DNA of 64,000 nucleotides from Micromussa lordhowensis. Taxonomy: Eukaryota > Cnidaria > Anthozoa > Scleractinia > Lobophylliidae. Positions 47,751 to 57,883 of this stretch are shown one piece after another. The notes beneath the pieces were generated by a model, which saw nothing but the letters and a program-made list of their open reading frames with translations, did not search any database and was not told the origin of the DNA. The stretch covers positions 21,706,106 through 21,770,105 of the forward strand of contig OZ026607.1 in the NCBI GenBank assembly GCA_964020085.1, written 5' to 3'. How positions within the stretch are numbered: the first letter of the stretch is position 1; every line of letters starts with the position of its first letter. Both the position numbers and the translations under genes were made by a program.

Positions 47751-50653
47751 TTACGTTGTAAGTAAATCACCTTCCTTTGCTTCATCAAGCTTTGCTTCAA
47801 GCAATGCTTCTCTCTCCAACCTTCTCTTGTCCATCCAAGGTTTACCTAACTGAAAGATTGCTGCACTGCCCAAAATAACTCCAGTCCTGGAAGAACGAAA
47901 AAAAAATTAAATGGATTTTAGGGTATTTTGCCTTGATTTCCACAAATCAAAATGATGTTTTCTTGTCTTCATGTTTAACAACATAGTGGGCTCCTTAATT
48001 CTACTTTTAATGTCAAGTAGCGCAACTTTAACTCGGTAGTGAAGTGGGTTGTTTCTTTCTTATTTCTGTTTATCTGTTGCCTTGAACTGTATTGTTATAT
48101 AGTGCCCACAAAACATTTACAAAGACAAACAACCAATAGCATCTAGTTGGCACAAAATATGCTCAGAAATTTGCTCCCCAATATTAAACAATTATTCACC
48201 GAAGTGGAGGTGAATAGTGGTGGATCTTTACGAAAAGTACTATTCACTTGTGTAGTATATACTAATTAACAATTAGATTATGAGCTCGAGATTTCTATGA
48301 AGTGATAGTTGATGAGGCCGAAAACTATCACCTCATAGAAATCGAGAGCGAATAATCTAATTGTTTTAGTAGAATTCTAACTTAAATTAACGCAAATAAC
48401 GGTTTCCAATTATTTTTCCACGCATTATTGAACTTTACGCTTTAACAAAGTCGCACGTATTGAATTGTCCTTGGTAAATTTGCAGTTGTCTACGCGCGCG
48501 CAGCCGCTTTTTCAATTACTTCCAGTTTTTTTAAGTCAAGAGATCGTTACTGACCTTTTTTTAGTCTTCTCTGGAATTTAATCATCCATTTACATCTAAA
48601 CTTTCTTTCAAAACTTCGGAAAAACGATAAAAACGTCGCCTTTCGTGGATGACCGACAGCCACTGCACTCTAATGGCTGATAGTATACGAGTAGCTCAGC
48701 CAATCAGATTGCAGCATTTGCATTAGTATACTAGTAGAATTCTACTAATATCTGTTATGAAGAGCGAATAGTTTTTAGAGAGCAAAGCTTGAGGAAAACA
48801 TTAAACTGTGAGCTTAAAAAAAAAACAGATAATGTCTAGAGAAAAATATTCAAGCAGATTATTTTTTTAAAGTCAAATGAGTGTTATTTGTCTTAATTAT
48901 CCTTCAAGATTGGAGAATATCACTTGGATATTCCCCAGTTCTGGATGGGAAATGTTCAGTCAATGACACATTTAGACCAATCGTATGCGAGTGATAATAT
49001 TTGATGAATTATCAAAATTACTTTTTAAAAAGAAAGGTTAGAAGTGTTTCAAAAAATCTGCCAGACTTCTGGAGGCATTCTGTTATAAATGACCATCTAT
49101 AATGCTAGCTGCCGTTTGGAAACATTTTGTTCTAGAGAGGAAATTGTCATGGGCATCTAATATGGCTCTCTAACAGGTGTGACACCAGTATAATCAGTTG
49201 AGATCATGAAGCAGATGGTCATTTTTGTCGGCTGCCAGGTATTTTCAACAAACTTAAAAGGGTCATTTAATAACAACATTTGATTTCAGTTCGAACTCAC
49301 TTCAATTCTTGATGTATTTTTAGTAATTATATTATTGTACTCGTATTGTACTCTTAATTAATTTAAATTTAAATTTGTAATTGTATTGAGCTGAAAAACC
49401 CACTTAGGGAGCATCAATAAAGTTTGTATGTATGTATGTATGTTTCACCAGCATCATTGCTTAAGCTCACTGCCATCGTCCTGCAATAACCAGCAGATTC
49501 TGTCCGTGACATTGATGTGCAGCTTTGAACAAACATAAACTTATCTCTTGTTGTTTTGAAGTCTTTTAAGCCTTAAAATTTGATGACCTGCATGAGTTAA
49601 TCTGCAGGTAAATAGTCTATAAACTACATCATGGCACCAATAATTAGTTGTTCTAGTCAACATTATAATTTAAGCTTAAGCTTAAGGTGGTTCGAAACAG
49701 TTTTATGGCGCGCGCAAACTGGGTTCTAATCAACAAGCCTAATTTCGCGCGTGCAGTTGACGCACATGCGCAAATGCTGATCTTGTCGTGTCGAAATTTT
49801 GGAGTTTTTATAACTTTAATCGCTCATATTTCCGCTTCCGCTCGGTGGATTTTTTTCATTTTTTCGGTGATAACCAGGATCAATTGGCTGCATACATAGT
49901 CCGATTTTTAAAAAATTCTGTAGGCAGGAAAGAGGTAAAATAAAATCCTCTTTATAAAAGAGGATTTTTTCTTAATCTACCCTACAGATTTTTTTTAAAC
50001 TGAAATATGTTGAAGGTCATTTCTGGTGACATATAATATTGCAGTTTGAGAAGATTTCACCGACCAATTTTTTAAAAAAGACAGTAGATTTCGATTTTAG
50101 GGGCTCAACTGAATGCGTCATATGGTTGCTATGGTAACAGGTTTTCTGAAATGAATGTCATGTAATGAATCTATGATGTTTCTTTTATTTCTGTGCCAAA
50201 TTTCATAGTGGTACGACGAACCATACATAAATTAGAAAAGAATTTGTAAACTTGTCTCGGGAAAATGAAAACTACTTCGAACCACCTTAAGCTTACTTTT
50301 AGTAGCAACACAAACTGGTTCGTTCGAGACCACCATTTTACGCGTAAAACAATTAATTGCTGAATTGACTATTCAATTCACTTTATCAAGATGCATCATC
50401 AAGATCTTACAGACTGAAAGCTGATTATGAAAAATACTTTTTCATGATTCATGGCGATGGGAAGAAGATCAAATTGAGAAAAACATGCACCCGCACACAT
50501 CTGTCTGTACAAACATCACTGCTTGGTTTACAATTTCTTTAGTAAACAGAGTACGCAAAATACCACTCACCAAACGCCGCATGATATAAATACAATACGA
50601 ATTCGACGCCGCAAAAAAGGATCCAAGCTCTTGATTTCATCTTTTAGGTCCAT
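47751..50653 (-). CDS. 72-aa single-pass membrane microprotein (two coding exons)
   Basis: Exon 1 is 50571-50653, with ATG at 50651-50653 and 27 codons plus TG. Its donor is GTGAGT. Exon 2 is 47751-47886, with acceptor CTTCCAG and stop TAA at 47751-47753. The join is in phase. The protein opens MDLKDEIKSLDPFLRRR, then a hydrophobic segment (about residues 18-42: IRIVFISCGVWTGVILGSAA and on), then GKPWMDKRRLERE and a Lys/Glu-rich helix. A basic N-flank, one membrane span and a charged tail recall small mitochondrial inner-membrane proteins such as mitoregulin, but I do not recognise the family. It is divergent from the PhnZ-like gene. Expression is unproven; the strong splice sites and unbroken composition favour a real gene. 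Confidence 0.6.
48186..48368. repeat. Two ACAATTA-ended fold-backs inside the microprotein intron
   Basis: At 48186-48262 is a half element beginning AAACAATTATTCACCGAAG and ending at AGTATATACTA. At 48268-48365 is a hairpin with AACAATTAGATTA ends and an inner stem GATTTCTATGA / TCATAGAAATC. Confidence 0.7.
49340..49443 (+). mobile_element. Probable LINE 3' terminus with (TATG)n tail
   Basis: An AATAAA-like stretch (CATCAATAAAGTTTG) runs into TATGTATGTATGTATG. This tetranucleotide tail is typical of CR1/L2-like 3' ends. No coding sequence is left. Confidence 0.45.
49682..50290. repeat. TTAA-flanked inverted-repeat element, TTAAGGTGGTTCGAA ends
   Basis: The left end TTAAGGTGGTTCGAAACAG starts at 49682. 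The right end is its complement, ending TTCGAACCACCTTAA at 50290. There are about 580 bp of non-coding interior, including a GATTTTTT hairpin around 49950. It is the same family as 1993-2622 and lies within the microprotein intron. Confidence 0.8.
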
Positions 50654-50806
50654 TTTCGCACAGGAAGACCGACAGACGATCTTCACCAGGCGATTTCTGC
50701 TCTCATAAGGTCACGTGGTTTGTCAATGACGTTTTCGTCCTTCCCGGGGTTGACATTGGTGTCGATTTCCTATGTCCATTTCACAACATCAGTTTCCGGT
50801 TGCAAA
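50654..50806. promoter_or_regulatory. Shared bidirectional promoter region (153 bp between start codons)
   Basis: Only 153 bp separate the minus-strand microprotein ATG from the plus-strand oxygenase ATG. The gap holds an E-box (CACGTG, 50712-50717) and a CRE-like half (TGACGT, 50727-50732). No TATA box is seen. Both 5' UTRs must start within it or overlap. Confidence 0.5.
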
Positions 50807-52090
50807 ATGGCTACATTGGCGACCGAACAAGCCACGAAAGAAGTCTTTGATCTGTACAGAAAATACGGAAACCGAGACTACATTGGCGAACCCGTTTCAC
50901 AGCAAGAGCATATGACTCAATGTGCCATGCTAGCGGAGAAAGAAGGATACTCCAATGAGGTCGTTTTGGGGGTTTTCCTTCACGACATTGGCCATCTCAT
51001 CGGCTTCGACAAGTCTTTACCTCCCATGGGAGACGTTGGCACCCACGCTCACGAGATCGTCGGAGAACAGTTTCTGAAAGATCTTGGCTTCCCCGACGGT
51101 GTTACAAGTTTTGTTCGAGGTCATGTTGATGCCAAAAGATATCTTGTTTGGAAATATCCACAGTATCATGAAGAGGTATTAAAAGATACGAAGGAGGCGG
51201 CTCCTCCGGGAGAGGGGGGGGGGGGTTACTGCCAAGCATAAGCTATATGGGTATGGATTTCAGGCAGTTTAGTCTGGGATAGGGTATTGAAATCAGAGGG
51301 TATTGAAATCAGACAGTATTGGTACAATCTAAATACCGGGAAAGTGGCCAGTGTATATATAATTTAGTCTAGGGTAGGGTTCTTTTCCCGGGTTCTATAA
51401 TAGAAATTGAAACTCGGAAGTGACTGTGTAAGATATTGGTTTAGTTGGCGTATGTGTTAACTACACTAATGATGAAGTTTCTGCATGGAAAATAGCTAGT
51501 CTGGGATAGGTGCCTAGTCTAGATTATGGTTGCAAAATCAAGCTGATCATGGGCTAGTACTTGCCTACTGCGTAAGGGTTTCACTCTTCCAACGGCACAC
51601 CCCCTTCCAAAGATTTACAGAGTATCTTCGGAGGGGTGGCTCTCGCTATTTCAGTGATACACTTTGGGTTATTTAGCTTTCAGGCTCGTCACGCAATGTT
51701 CGAACGTAAGATTGTGTGACACGCCAAAGAATCCCTGTGAATATTCTCCTTTTCGTTTATTGTTGCAAATACTAATTTTTGTGATTTTTAAGATGGAAAA
51801 AGCGCAAAAAAAAAAATACAGTCGAGCCTCTCTTTACGGAAAAATATCCTTTTTACATCTCTTTTATGTCCTTTCAGCTCACTCCAGCAAGCCAACAGAC
51901 GCTGGTCCATCAAGGTGGTCCTATGACGGCAGAGGAGGCCGCAAAGTTTGAGAAGCTGACTCATTTTGAAGCCCTAATTAGAATGAGAAATTGGGACGAT
52001 CAAGGCAAAGTTAAGGGTGCTCCTGTAGACTCGCTGGATAAATATGAAAATATGTGTAAAACGCTTCTAGAAAGTATTTCCAAAAAATAA
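50807..52090 (+). CDS. PhnZ-type HD-domain diiron oxygenase (two exons, 193 aa)
   Basis: Exon 1 is 50807-51175 (donor GTATTA) and exon 2 is 51878-52090 (acceptor CTTTCAG). Together they encode 193 residues, the usual PhnZ length. The bacterial relative cleaves 2-amino-1-hydroxyethylphosphonate to glycine and phosphate with O2. The full ligand set is visible: Tyr25 and Glu28 in YIGEPVSQQEH, His35, His59-Asp60 in FLHDIGH, His82, His106 in RGHVDAKRY and Asp163/164 in NWDDQGK. The start is placed at Met 50807 (AAAATGG) and not at the Met at 50720, because it matches family length. The spacing of the Tyr, Glu and His motifs fits PhnZ better than myo-inositol oxygenase. Substrate is inferred; a related alkylphosphonate is possible. 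Confidence 0.85.
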
Positions 52091-52601
52091 TAAAAAGGAC
52101 ATTAAAGAGCAATTAAAATTAACCAATTAGGGAAATATTGAATTTGCCTCCAGTTTCTAAGGAGCCACGGGTATGTAGGGTATCTCATAGCAGTTGAAAT
52201 GAGTTTTGTAAGGGTGTAGCCCCGGATCTCATCTGTATTACGCAGTAAGTGAGTAATCTGTATTACCCAGTGAAACAAAGTTGATTTTTTGAAACCTAGG
52301 TTCTTGACCCCTTAGACCTGCCCAGTACCCTATTACATAATCAGATCAGAAGCGATATATCACGTACAATGACCATTCTTTGTTTGTTTTCCTTTCCTAT
52401 TCCAAGACAAAATCTATAACCCTATCTGCTCAAAGGTAGCCTCCTGCGATCCGAGTGCAGCCATAATTTAGGTCATAGGGCTACTGCCGAGTCACGCAAC
52501 AAATAAGAACATTTGGAATGTGGGTGACAGGGTGGGTATCGCGTGACAAGGCAAATTTCCCTTTAGTCACCGACCGTTACGGCTACACGTTGGCTATCCA
52601 A

Positions 52602-53449
52602 ATGGCTGCCACCGCGACACGATGGGGAATATTTGGCGCAAGTCGAATCGCTCACGATTTCCTCGTGGCCATGAAAACGTTACCAGAAAACGAACATACG
52701 GTAGTTGCAGTAGCTTCTCGCTCTTTAGAGAGAGCATCCGAGTTTGCAGGCAAACATGACATCGCGAAAGCGTACGGTTCGTACGAAGAACTTGCGAGGG
52801 ATGAGAACGTAGATGTCGTGTACGTCGGCACCCTCCATCCCACACATGCTCCGCTTTGTAAGCTAGCCCTGAATCACGGCAAACATGTCCTGTGTGAAAA
52901 ACCAATGACAATGAACCTGAAGGACACCAAGGAATTATTTGAAATTGCTAAAGCAAAAGGATTGTTCATCATGGAGGTTAGTTAGCAATTATTCCACAAG
53001 CGCGCGTTGGATATGAGATGGTAGATAGTATACGCCTCGTTGGCTATAATAAATCTCAAATCCAACAAGGGCGAGTGGAATAATTGTTTTATTAAAAACG
53101 CCGCAAAAATAGAGCAAACTAAACTTAAAAAATAAAAACGCCTAAACAAATCACGCCTACAGTGTACGCTCACCATATTCGTAGAGCATGGTATAATGGC
53201 TCATAGCCCATGATGGCTAAGCCAATGAAAACTCTCCAATTGCATTATACAATGATCCAGTTTTTAATAATTAACAATTATTCACCGAATGGAGGTAAAT
53301 ATCCACCACTTTCACCGACACTGAGGTGAATAATTGTTTTAGTATATACCACACAAGCTGAATAACTAGCAGCCCAAAGAGTAACTTCATTAGTTAAAAT
53401 ATAGCGACAAAAGCCACTTTGTTTTTCTTCGGCTGCTCGGTGGTGAATG

Positions 53450-53482
<33 letters not shown>

Positions 53483-56428
53483 AGCGCGCGCGAAAAGTAC
53501 TATTCACTTGTGTGGTATATACTAATAAGAGATATCAGTTGACAAATGCTTGCCCAAGAACATTATCCATCTAGGCGTTTCCACAAATGTCCAGATATTT
53601 TGTAGGATATTACAAGGTAAGAAGTTTCCAAGAAAAAAATCTAATGATACACAAAAAATTCAGTGATATTTAGAATTATTATTCAACAAATTGTAACACT
53701 ATCCAAATATGGTCATGATGCTCTCAATATCTGTCAACCATAGGTAACATATATCCGGCAGTATACGTAGCTTCGTACGTGGGAAGAAAAAGTGAAGTGA
53801 GAAAATGTTGGCAGAGAGATCTACAAGGATTTAGGCTGTTTTGTTATCAATTTATTGAATAATAAAACAATTATCCTGCTCAATCTCGGGGAATATCGTC
53901 TGATTTTAGCTAAGTATCAGACGATATTCCACGTGATTTCGCAGGATAATTGTTAAATATTTGTGACATAGCTATTTTTAAACACCCTAAATACCTAGGA
54001 TGAGAATTAAACCACTGCTTCTGTCACAATTTTTTTCTGGCTACGTCCCAGTCGATTTTTTCGTAGTCCTATCATGTTGATGTGTCGAGGTATCTTGGCT
54101 GAACAAATTATAACCTTTATGATAATAGATCTTATTGTTTTAGGCAATGTGGACAAGGTTTTTCCCAATTCATGCAGATGTCAAGAACCTAGTTGATTCC
54201 AATGCTCTTGGAGAGCTTCGAGTAGCTTTTGTCTCATTTGGATTTAACTTGGACTCTTTGGAACGACTACAAGACCCAGAGAAGGGGGGTGGGGCACTGC
54301 TGGACTTGGGAATCTACTGTCTGAATATTGTGGACATGATCTTTGGAGGTGAAGAACCTTTGAGTATATCTGCAGTTGGACAGAAAACATCTGCTGGTGT
54401 GGACTCAACAGTTACAGTGACAATGCTTTATAAGGGAAATAAAACAGCTTCTTTAACTACAAGCATGGGTGAGTAATAATGATGACGACGTTCTGGAAGA
54501 TGGGGATGGTAGATGTAGATGATGACGATGATGATGACAATGACAATGACACTGATGATGATAAGGGATTGTAGTTTTGGGCGGCAGGAATGGGGAACAG
54601 AACTGAAATCATGTTAAGGATGATGATCATAATGGTATGCAGAAAGTTCTTGGTCTGTCTTCTACTGGGAAAAGATAGATTTGTAACATGTGCTATTCAG
54701 ACTATAGACTACGACTGGTCCCTTTTTTCGCTTAGTGCCTGTTGTGTGACACAAGAAATCCTGGGGGCGAGAAGTGCGTGAAAGCCCCAGGACTTCACAC
54801 GGCCATTTTTCCTTGTGGTTTATTAATGCTCTCGTTCGGCAGACTAAGTGAGAGAGAGACTACTCGTAGTCTATTCAGGCTAGCATCCCTCGCATATTAA
54901 AATTTATCAAAATTTATGGTAGGTTTTGTTAAACTAAGGGTGATATAATCCATACAGCAACAATTTTGTATGTGAGATTACAAGTAATTATCTGAAAATT
55001 ATGTAATAAACAGCCGTTATTAAATGTTTGACATATCAAAGATCAAAGCAAATGTTATCAATGTGTCATTTGTTGACTGCCCTACACTATTTTGGACTTT
55101 TTCCGAAGGGGTGAACTGAGTATCAGAAATTGGGTCAAACCCTTTTGCATGGTCCAAAAACAGGAGGTACATGTAGCCTGCATGGAAATAACTGTCTTGC
55201 TTGAAACCTTTGCTTGTAGTCGATAAAAGCCACTTAAGGCCTTTTGTATCCCATGGGACAATGAGGAGGGATAATGATAATGAGGATGATGATAAAAGCC
55301 ACTTTGTTGTCTCTTTCAGCTGCCCGGCTTCCCAATGAAGCCACATTTGTGGGATCACAAGGTTCTGTGACCATTCATGCACCTTTTCATGCTGCCACTA
55401 GTTTCACATCGCCTGCTGGAACAAAGGAATACCCTCTTCCAGAGCCATCCATGCCATTATACTTTTTTAATTCTACTGGAATGAGGTAAGGATAATGCAT
55501 CAAGAGCGATTGTTTTTTCTCCCTAACCACACGCTTAAAAAGTTAAATACTTGTCTGATTATGTAACTCTCCAGCCTCTGGGGGGGGGGGGGGAACTCCC
55601 ATATAAACGGACAGGGGTGCACGCCATCCTTTTTAGGGGTTAAAAACATTTCAAAGCGGTTTTGGTACCTCTTAGGGAAACAGGTTAAGTCTGCATATGA
55701 GCCAAGTGGCTCATCAGTCCGGAGCTTATCCCAGTTTCAGTAGCATGAAGCGACTAGGAGTGTTTCTACTCCCCCCTGGATGAGATGCTAGTCCATTGTA
55801 GGGTTACCCTCCAGCATTAAATTCACCAGTACAGTACCCATTTATACATGTGGGTGGAGAGAGGCAAAAATTGTCTTGCCAAAGAACACAACACAATGTC
55901 CCTGGCCAGGGCTCAAACCCCGAGCGCTCACACCGGAGTCGAATGCACTAACAATGAGGCCACCGCACCTCCCACTCTCCCACGCCTTTCCTGTGTGAGA
56001 AACCATAAGACTGTCCTTGAAGGAGACAAAATCTGGCTGGCAAATTTTAGTGAAGTTTTTAAGAATGCTAAAACCTTTGATTGTACCACTGTTTACCAGG
56101 TTTTTACTTTATTTTATCATGGCTACTGCATCTGGCTCTCCAAAGATGTGTCTTGCTTGAAAGACAGGCACCCAGAACAAATGCAAGCCCCCTCCTCAGT
56201 AATATAATTTTCAACTTAGATCCACTACGACAAGCATAATCGCATCTCTGTCTTTTTTTTGTTTTTTTTTTGTCGTTTTGCAGATATGAAATTCAGGCAG
56301 TGAGAAAAAGTATATTGTCAGGTGAACTGGAGAATTCTACAATGCCTTGGAAGACAACAGAAAAAATATTTCGTTGGATGGATGAGATCCGTCGGCAGAT
56401 AGGAGTAGTTTACAAAGAGGACATGTAG
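52602..56428 (+). CDS. DHDH: Trans-1,2-dihydrodiol dehydrogenase-like oxidoreductase (four exons, 336 aa)
   Basis: Exons 52602-52976, 54144-54468, 55320-55485 and 56284-56428 join in phase to 336 residues, against 334 in mammals. It is a Gfo/Idh/MocA-family NADP-dependent dehydrogenase acting on dihydrodiols and some sugars. The Rossmann segment begins WGIFGASRIAH (residues 8-18). The EKP motif has Lys100, and DLGIYCLN has Tyr183, at the positions of the known catalytic Lys and Tyr. The start is Met 52602, preceding WGIFGAS. The second exon begins AMWTRF, a family hallmark. It follows the PhnZ-like gene by 511 bp on the same strand. Intron 1 starts with an unusual GTTAGT donor, 8 bp before a fold-back element. 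Confidence 0.92.
52985..53088. repeat. ACAATTATTCC-type fold-back in DHDH intron 1
   Basis: Arms GCAATTATTCCACAAGCGCG (left) and the inverse of CGAGTGGAATAATTGT (right) pair with an inner GTTGGATATGAGAT / ATCTCAAATCCAAC stem. It begins 8 bp past the exon 1 boundary. Confidence 0.8.
53273..53525. repeat. Composite ACAATTATTCACC fold-back in DHDH intron 1
   Basis: AACAATTATTCACC (53273) pairs with GGTGAATAATTGTT (ending 53340). AGTATATACCACACAAG (53341) pairs with CTTGTGTGGTATATACT (ending 53523). The first half matches 48186-48262. Confidence 0.75.
53866..53954. repeat. ACAATTATCCTGC fold-back in DHDH intron 1
   Basis: Left AACAATTATCCTGC and inner GGAATATCGTCTGAT are matched in reverse by ATCAGACGATATTCC and GCAGGATAATTGTT. 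The arms are almost perfect and the loop is short. Confidence 0.85.
54486..54565. repeat. GATGAC-type simple repeat in DHDH intron 2
   Basis: Tandem GATGAC / GACAAT triplets and hexamers just after the exon 2 donor. Simple-sequence DNA. Confidence 0.7.
55575..55683. repeat. Poly-G and CCCTAAGAGGTACC repeat fragment in DHDH intron 3
   Basis: A run of 13 G is followed by TTTTAGGGGTTAAAAAC and GGTACCTCTTAGGG. This is the inverse of the repeat at 27560-27885. Confidence 0.55.
55687..55976 (-). mobile_element. tRNA-derived SINE, GTGGCCTCATGG family, copy 3
   Basis: The minus-strand head (about 55975) has GCGGTGGCCTCATTGTTAGT and a B-box (GGGTTTGAGCCC). The body contains ATTGTGTTGTGTTCTTTGGC and TATAAATGGGTACTG. 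It lies in DHDH intron 3, antisense to the gene. Confidence 0.75.
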
Positions 56429-56666
56429 GCATTTTTCAGACTAGAACAAACCTACTTTGTAGATGACAGTGTTTGCAAAATTGTTTGCTGACGTAACTTA
56501 GAATTTAACCTTACTAATTGAAAGGTTTACAATCTATTTTTTTAATGGGACTACGCTAACCCTTCAGTTAAAGGTTTGGCATTACCTGTAAACTATAACC
56601 ATGACAATACATCAAGCAAATGAAGCCAAGTTGTGCGTCGAAATTATTTTGTATCTCTTCTTTGAT

Positions 56667-57870
56667 AATAAAACAATTTATAAATCAGGCTGATATACCC
56701 GTTTTTTATAAACAATTATTGCTCTATTTTTTAGAACTCAAAAACCTGTATGGTTACTGTAATGGTCAAGAATTGATCCTGTTTAACAACAAAGAGATCC
56801 GTATTGAAAACAAAATCATATTCCTGAAATCCTGGTTTGAAAACGAAATACTGACTATTCAAGACATCCTCAATGAGAATGGAAAGTTTCTGCCTTTCAA
56901 AGAATTTAAACAAATCTACAACGTAAACTGCAACTTCTTAAATTACTATCAAGTCATTAATGCAATTCCGAAACATTTATTAGAAAAGGCCAGAAATACC
57001 CAATTAAATAAGAACCACTTTCTGAACCATGGTTCTAACTTTCAATTGTCCCCTTCAATATCGATCGATCTAATGAAAATGAAAAATAAAGATTACTACT
57101 GGCTTTTCATGAAAAAAAGTATTTCAAAGATAACTGCTACCAGTAAATGGGAGCGAGAACTTTCATTAAACGATATTCATTGGAAAGACCACTTCAAACA
57201 GCTCAAATGTATATGTAAAGAGAACAAACTTAAAGAATTTTATTTTAATCTTGTGCATAGGATACTTGTTTCCAAGAAAGAACTTCACCTGTATGGTATA
57301 ACAGATAACCCAGATTGTACTTTTTGCGGTCAGCCTGATTCGATGAGCCATACTTTCATCGAGTGCCCCAATTCTAAACAATTTTTCAATGAAGTGCTGC
57401 AATACTTCAATCAAGTTAACGTCACCTCCTTCTCGCTAAGTGTCGAAGAACTACTATTTGGAAAATTGGCAGATAATGGGCAGCCTCTTTACAAGAAATT
57501 AAATTACTCTATGCTTTTTGCTAAATACTATCTGTACCACCAGAAACGAAATCAAATGAACCCTGACCTTAATGAATTTGTAAACAGACTTAATGTTAAA
57601 TACTGCATAGAGAAATTCAAGTAAATATGCTTTATGTTAATTATAGCCCAAGTAAATCTTTCAAGTCGTTATTTATAATATATATTTATAGTATTTATAT
57701 TTATACCACTCATATTTACATTATTTATATTAACTGATTCGATGTTTTTATTTATTTACTTATTTATTTTATTTTATTTATTTTTTCTTTTCTTCCTTAA
57801 ACTTGTAAATGTATTTAAATAAACCATAAACAGTGAAATAAAATATTAAAAAAATTAAAAAAAAAAAAAA
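56667..57870 (+). mobile_element. 5'-truncated L1-like retrotransposon with intact ORF2 end
   Basis: Direct repeats TCTCTTCTTTGAT at 56654-56666 and 57871-57883 bound the insert exactly, and it ends in a poly(A)-like run (57842-57870). The open frame in the element runs about 318 codons to the stop at 57622-57624. It ends in the L1-type zinc knuckle, Cys-x2-Cys-x7-His-x4-Cys, within CTFCGQPDSMSHTFIEC (about residues 233-249 counted from the ATG at 56620, which lies in flanking host DNA). No disabling lesion is seen in this part, so the insertion is fairly young. It lies 238 bp behind the DHDH stop codon. Confidence 0.9.
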
Positions 57871-57883
57871 TCTCTTCTTTGAT

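Noticed and set aside
50720..50806. Upstream Met of the PhnZ-like ORF as start
   Set aside because: It would add a 29-residue extension that the family lacks. The internal Met has better context and gives the expected length.
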